Positions 20,087-41,298 of a stretch of DNA of 41,298 nucleotides are shown piece after piece. Under the pieces are notes generated by a model, which was given only the letters and a program-made list of their open reading frames with translations, was not told the origin of the DNA and did no database searches. The position numbers and the translations under genes are program-made. The first letter of the stretch is position 1. Every line of letters begins with the position of its first letter. The DNA comes from Paulinella micropora. Lineage: Eukaryota > Cercozoa > Imbricatea > Euglyphida. Location of the stretch: NCBI GenBank assembly GCA_009731375.1, contig BJOX01000196.1, positions 57,586 through 98,883 of the forward strand, written 5' to 3'.

Positions 20087-20369
20087 TATTACTGGGTACA
20101 TTCAAGTGTCAAACTCAGCCATCAAATTTGAATTAAGGGTCAGATTTCAGATTAGCGGTCAGATTTTAGATTAGCGGCCAGAATTCAAATTAGTTCAATT
20201 TAACGGTAACATTTCGCAAAAATGATACAGATTTTGCGGACGTATATAGCAGTTAAATTGAACTAATTTGAATTCTGCCCACTAATTCGAAATCTGACCG
20301 CTAATCTGAAATCTGACCCTTAACTAAAATTCGATGGCTGAGTTTGACACTTGAATGTACCCAGTAATA
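20087..20369. mobile_element. Foldback/MITE-like element with about 110-base inverted termini
   Basis: The left arm TATTACTGGGTACATTCAAG, GTGTCAAACTCAGCCATC ... AGGGTCAGATTTCAGATTAG is mirrored by the right arm CTAATCTGAAATCTGACCCT ... GATGGCTGAGTTTGACAC, then ACTTGAATGTACCCAGTAATA. The centre (about 20200-20260) carries a second inverted pair (ATTAGTTCAATTTAAC / GTTAAATTGAACTAAT). Size is about 283 bases and there is no coding capacity. The insertion may have duplicated TA. Confidence 0.8.
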
Positions 20370-20379
20370 TTTTAATAAA

Positions 20380-21170
20380 TTGTTGACGAACAGTGCTTAT
20401 GGGACCTCTAGTGTCAGTGCTCGCCCTTTTGCTGGAAAGCGATTGGTACAGAGACTGTGTATTCCACAGGGGCAGGGTAGGTAAGGTAGTTCGAGTATTG
20501 GGGTGTGGGAGGGTTGTGAAGTATTCTGGACTTATCTTATCCTCTCTCTCTCTCTCTCTCCGCCGCTGGAAGAGTTTCACAAATGCGCACAACCCACGAG
20601 GGTAGCGCTCTGTTCGCGACCGTGGCACACTGTAAGAATCCCTTTGAACTCGACATTTTAATACTCGCGGTGCTACGTATACTGCCCCCGGAACCTCTTA
20701 TGTTTTGTTTATATATGTGTTTTTGTGTTTTCCCTTGTCTGTTTTTTACCCCAGTGCCGTGACAACGATGTCAGCACGCCCAGAAGCTTCGAAATTCTTC
20801 TCCAACATCTGCAACAGGACTGACGGTCGTACGCAACTATGGAGCAACGACCTCTTTGCAATTCTCTGACTCTCGCTCCTACTCTAGCTTTTATCTATTA
20901 ATGCTTCCCTGTAAAACCGATCTCTTTGTGGCCCAGTGGCACCTATTTCCCACCACCTACATCTCTTTTTACATATGAACCGCTTTTCCCTATTGCTATT
21001 TTTCTCGTTCGCATTACCAATATTCCCTAACCGAAGTACGAACACCGCACATTTTCGCTATGAAGGGAGGACGGTGGGGAGTGCACAGCACGTAGCGCTT
21101 AAAAACACCCCTGGCTACACGTCACAGATCACAATGACAATGTCGTCCTGGCCAACCCCGAGCGAACGAG
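20380..21170. other. Unassigned non-repetitive spacer
   Basis: Contains a short (CT)n at 20540-20560. A plus-strand acceptor-like TTTTTTACCCCAG at about 20753 is followed by 22 open codons (CRDNDVSTPRSFEILLQHLQ) and TGA. This could be a last exon on the plus strand, but nothing upstream supports it. Confidence 0.3.
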
Positions 21171-21177
21171 GAATGGG

Positions 21178-21372
21178 CACATTCTGGAATCGTGTTTTTC
21201 AACATCAGTTCCAGGATATCGAGACGGTGTGGTTCTGCAGTGGAAGCAAGGCATACGATTGCCTTTCAAACTTGATAAACAAAGACATACGATTGTCTAA
21301 ATTTCTCAGCAAGAAAGGGAGCGAGGGCTGTACGAACAGCACTTTGATCTTTCACGTTTTTCTGAAGCATTC
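21178..21372 (+). repeat. Dispersed repeat D1, copy 2
   Basis: Second copy of 19750-19970. Here a plus-strand frame stays open for most of the repeat (FWNRVFQHQFQDIETVWFCS), whereas copy 1 is broken by its insertion. Confidence 0.75.
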
Positions 21373-21559
21373 ATCATTACATAATGCGACATGAGGGGTT
21401 AATGGACCGAGGCAAACACTGCAGTCGCGTCCCCGATCACACATACAAGGGAACTGGTAATCAAGACGATTCAAGCAGCCGCCCTTTTGGAGTCAAAAAC
21501 GTTATATGCACAGTGGACCATGCAGTACTGAGCTACTGCGCGAAAAGGGGCCATCATTG

Positions 21560-21617
21560 TAGATAGATAGGTTCTTATCAAGAGTTGATTAAGAAAAAAA
21601 AAGGATAGATAGATAGC

Positions 21618-21658
<41 letters not shown>

Positions 21659-21750
21659 CGATCGATCGATAGATAGATAGATAGATAGATAGATACTCGG
21701 ATTACAACAGAATCTTAGATACAAATTGATAGATAAATGGATATATATAT

Positions 21751-21784
<34 letters not shown>

Positions 21785-21785
21785 G
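21560..21785. repeat. (GATA)n tract with GATC interruptions
   Basis: GATA runs on both sides of about 45 unique bases. Confidence 0.9.
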
Positions 21786-22152
21786 ACAATAGATAGCCAT
21801 AGGCTAAGAACGGAGCGCTTAAAGCTATGGTATATTGTTCTAGTACTTAGCAACTGGGAATCCCTGTCCTTTTGAAACACATGTTGAAAGTTAGTCCTCG
21901 ACGCTTGTGTAGTAAGCCGCTGTTTTTGGTTCATGTGCGGAACTAATGAGTAAAATGACATGCAAGAGAACGTCGAATTCTGCTTTTTTGCAAGCAGGAA
22001 CCTTCTTCTCAATATAAATGTAGATTGACAGTCATGTGAACTAGAGAAGTCTTAGTGTTAAGAAAACACTGACTTGTCATCAAAGAGTGAAAGAAGAGCT
22101 TAACATCAAGGAAAGAAATGCTGGAACTATGTTTCAGTCCTCTCACCTCTTA

Positions 22153-41069
<18,917 letters not shown>

Positions 41070-41087
41070 CTACACAAGTTGATGATA

Positions 41088-41089
41088 GC

Positions 41090-41150
<61 letters not shown>

Positions 41151-41298
41151 AAGAAGAAGAAGAAGAAGAAGAAGAAGAAGAAGAAGAAGAAGAAGAAGAA
41201 GAAGAAGAAGAAGAAGAAGAAGAAGAAGAAGAAGAAGAAGAAGAAGAAGAAGAAGAAGAAGAAGAAGAAGAAGAAGAAGAAGAAGAAGACGAAGAAGA
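41088..41298. repeat. (AGT)n then (AGA)n to the window edge
   Basis: AGT to 41148 followed by an almost pure AGA run of about 150 bases. Confidence 0.95.

Overview
The window looks like nuclear DNA of a microsatellite-rich eukaryote, most likely a protist or alga. Genes are split into short exons with GT-AG introns of about 0.1-2 kb. Much of the sequence is di-, tri- and tetranucleotide repeat, there are tRNA-derived SINE-like elements and several short inverted-repeat elements, and N gaps (many exactly 10 bases) sit in homopolymer or repeat runs. I cannot assign a species. No bacterial operon, CRISPR array or rRNA was seen.

Left end (about 0.1-7.7 kb, + strand): a GC-rich block without recognisable introns that reads as decayed protein-coding DNA. 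It holds a coiled-coil protein, two diverged copies of an unknown gene, a restriction-endonuclease-like protein of the kind common in giant viruses (DGYD...YEFHG..YHG..PGH signature, with CxxH-type repeats upstream), and a long unknown protein with frameshifts and an in-frame TAA. I read it as an endogenised fragment of a nucleocytoplasmic large DNA virus or a virus-like element. Several in-frame stops are TAA/TAG.

Middle (about 7.7-14.7 kb): arrays of (AAT)n/(CT)n, with SINE-like families inserted in and flanked by (ATT)n. At least three families share a 3' tail although their 5' parts differ.

Gene B (about 15.3-19.5 kb, minus strand): a metzincin-type zinc metalloprotease (GGIAYVGVFG, HELGHNMGL, HDGTST, WAPIMG Met-turn), followed by an LDL-receptor-A/PRKCSH-like cysteine module. 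Two of its exon heads are tandemly multiplied inside microsatellite: five copies of the GIAYVGVFG head and three copies of the HDGTST head that carries the third zinc histidine. In the copy that continues into the Met-turn, the acceptor is shifted by 1 nt.

Gene A (22.15-41.07 kb, minus strand, 5' end outside the window): I could assemble 23 exons whose phases all agree (2223 nt including the stop, 740 codons). The order is 28-residue leucine-rich repeats (one per 84-nt exon), a pleckstrin-homology domain split over three exons, a charged linker, a first TIR domain, a Ser-rich linker and a second TIR domain. LRR-PH-TIR-TIR is an unusual innate-immunity-like architecture. Introns of gene A contain further SINE copies, an inverted-repeat element family with a GGCTCGTTCTACACC terminus, and long microsatellites.
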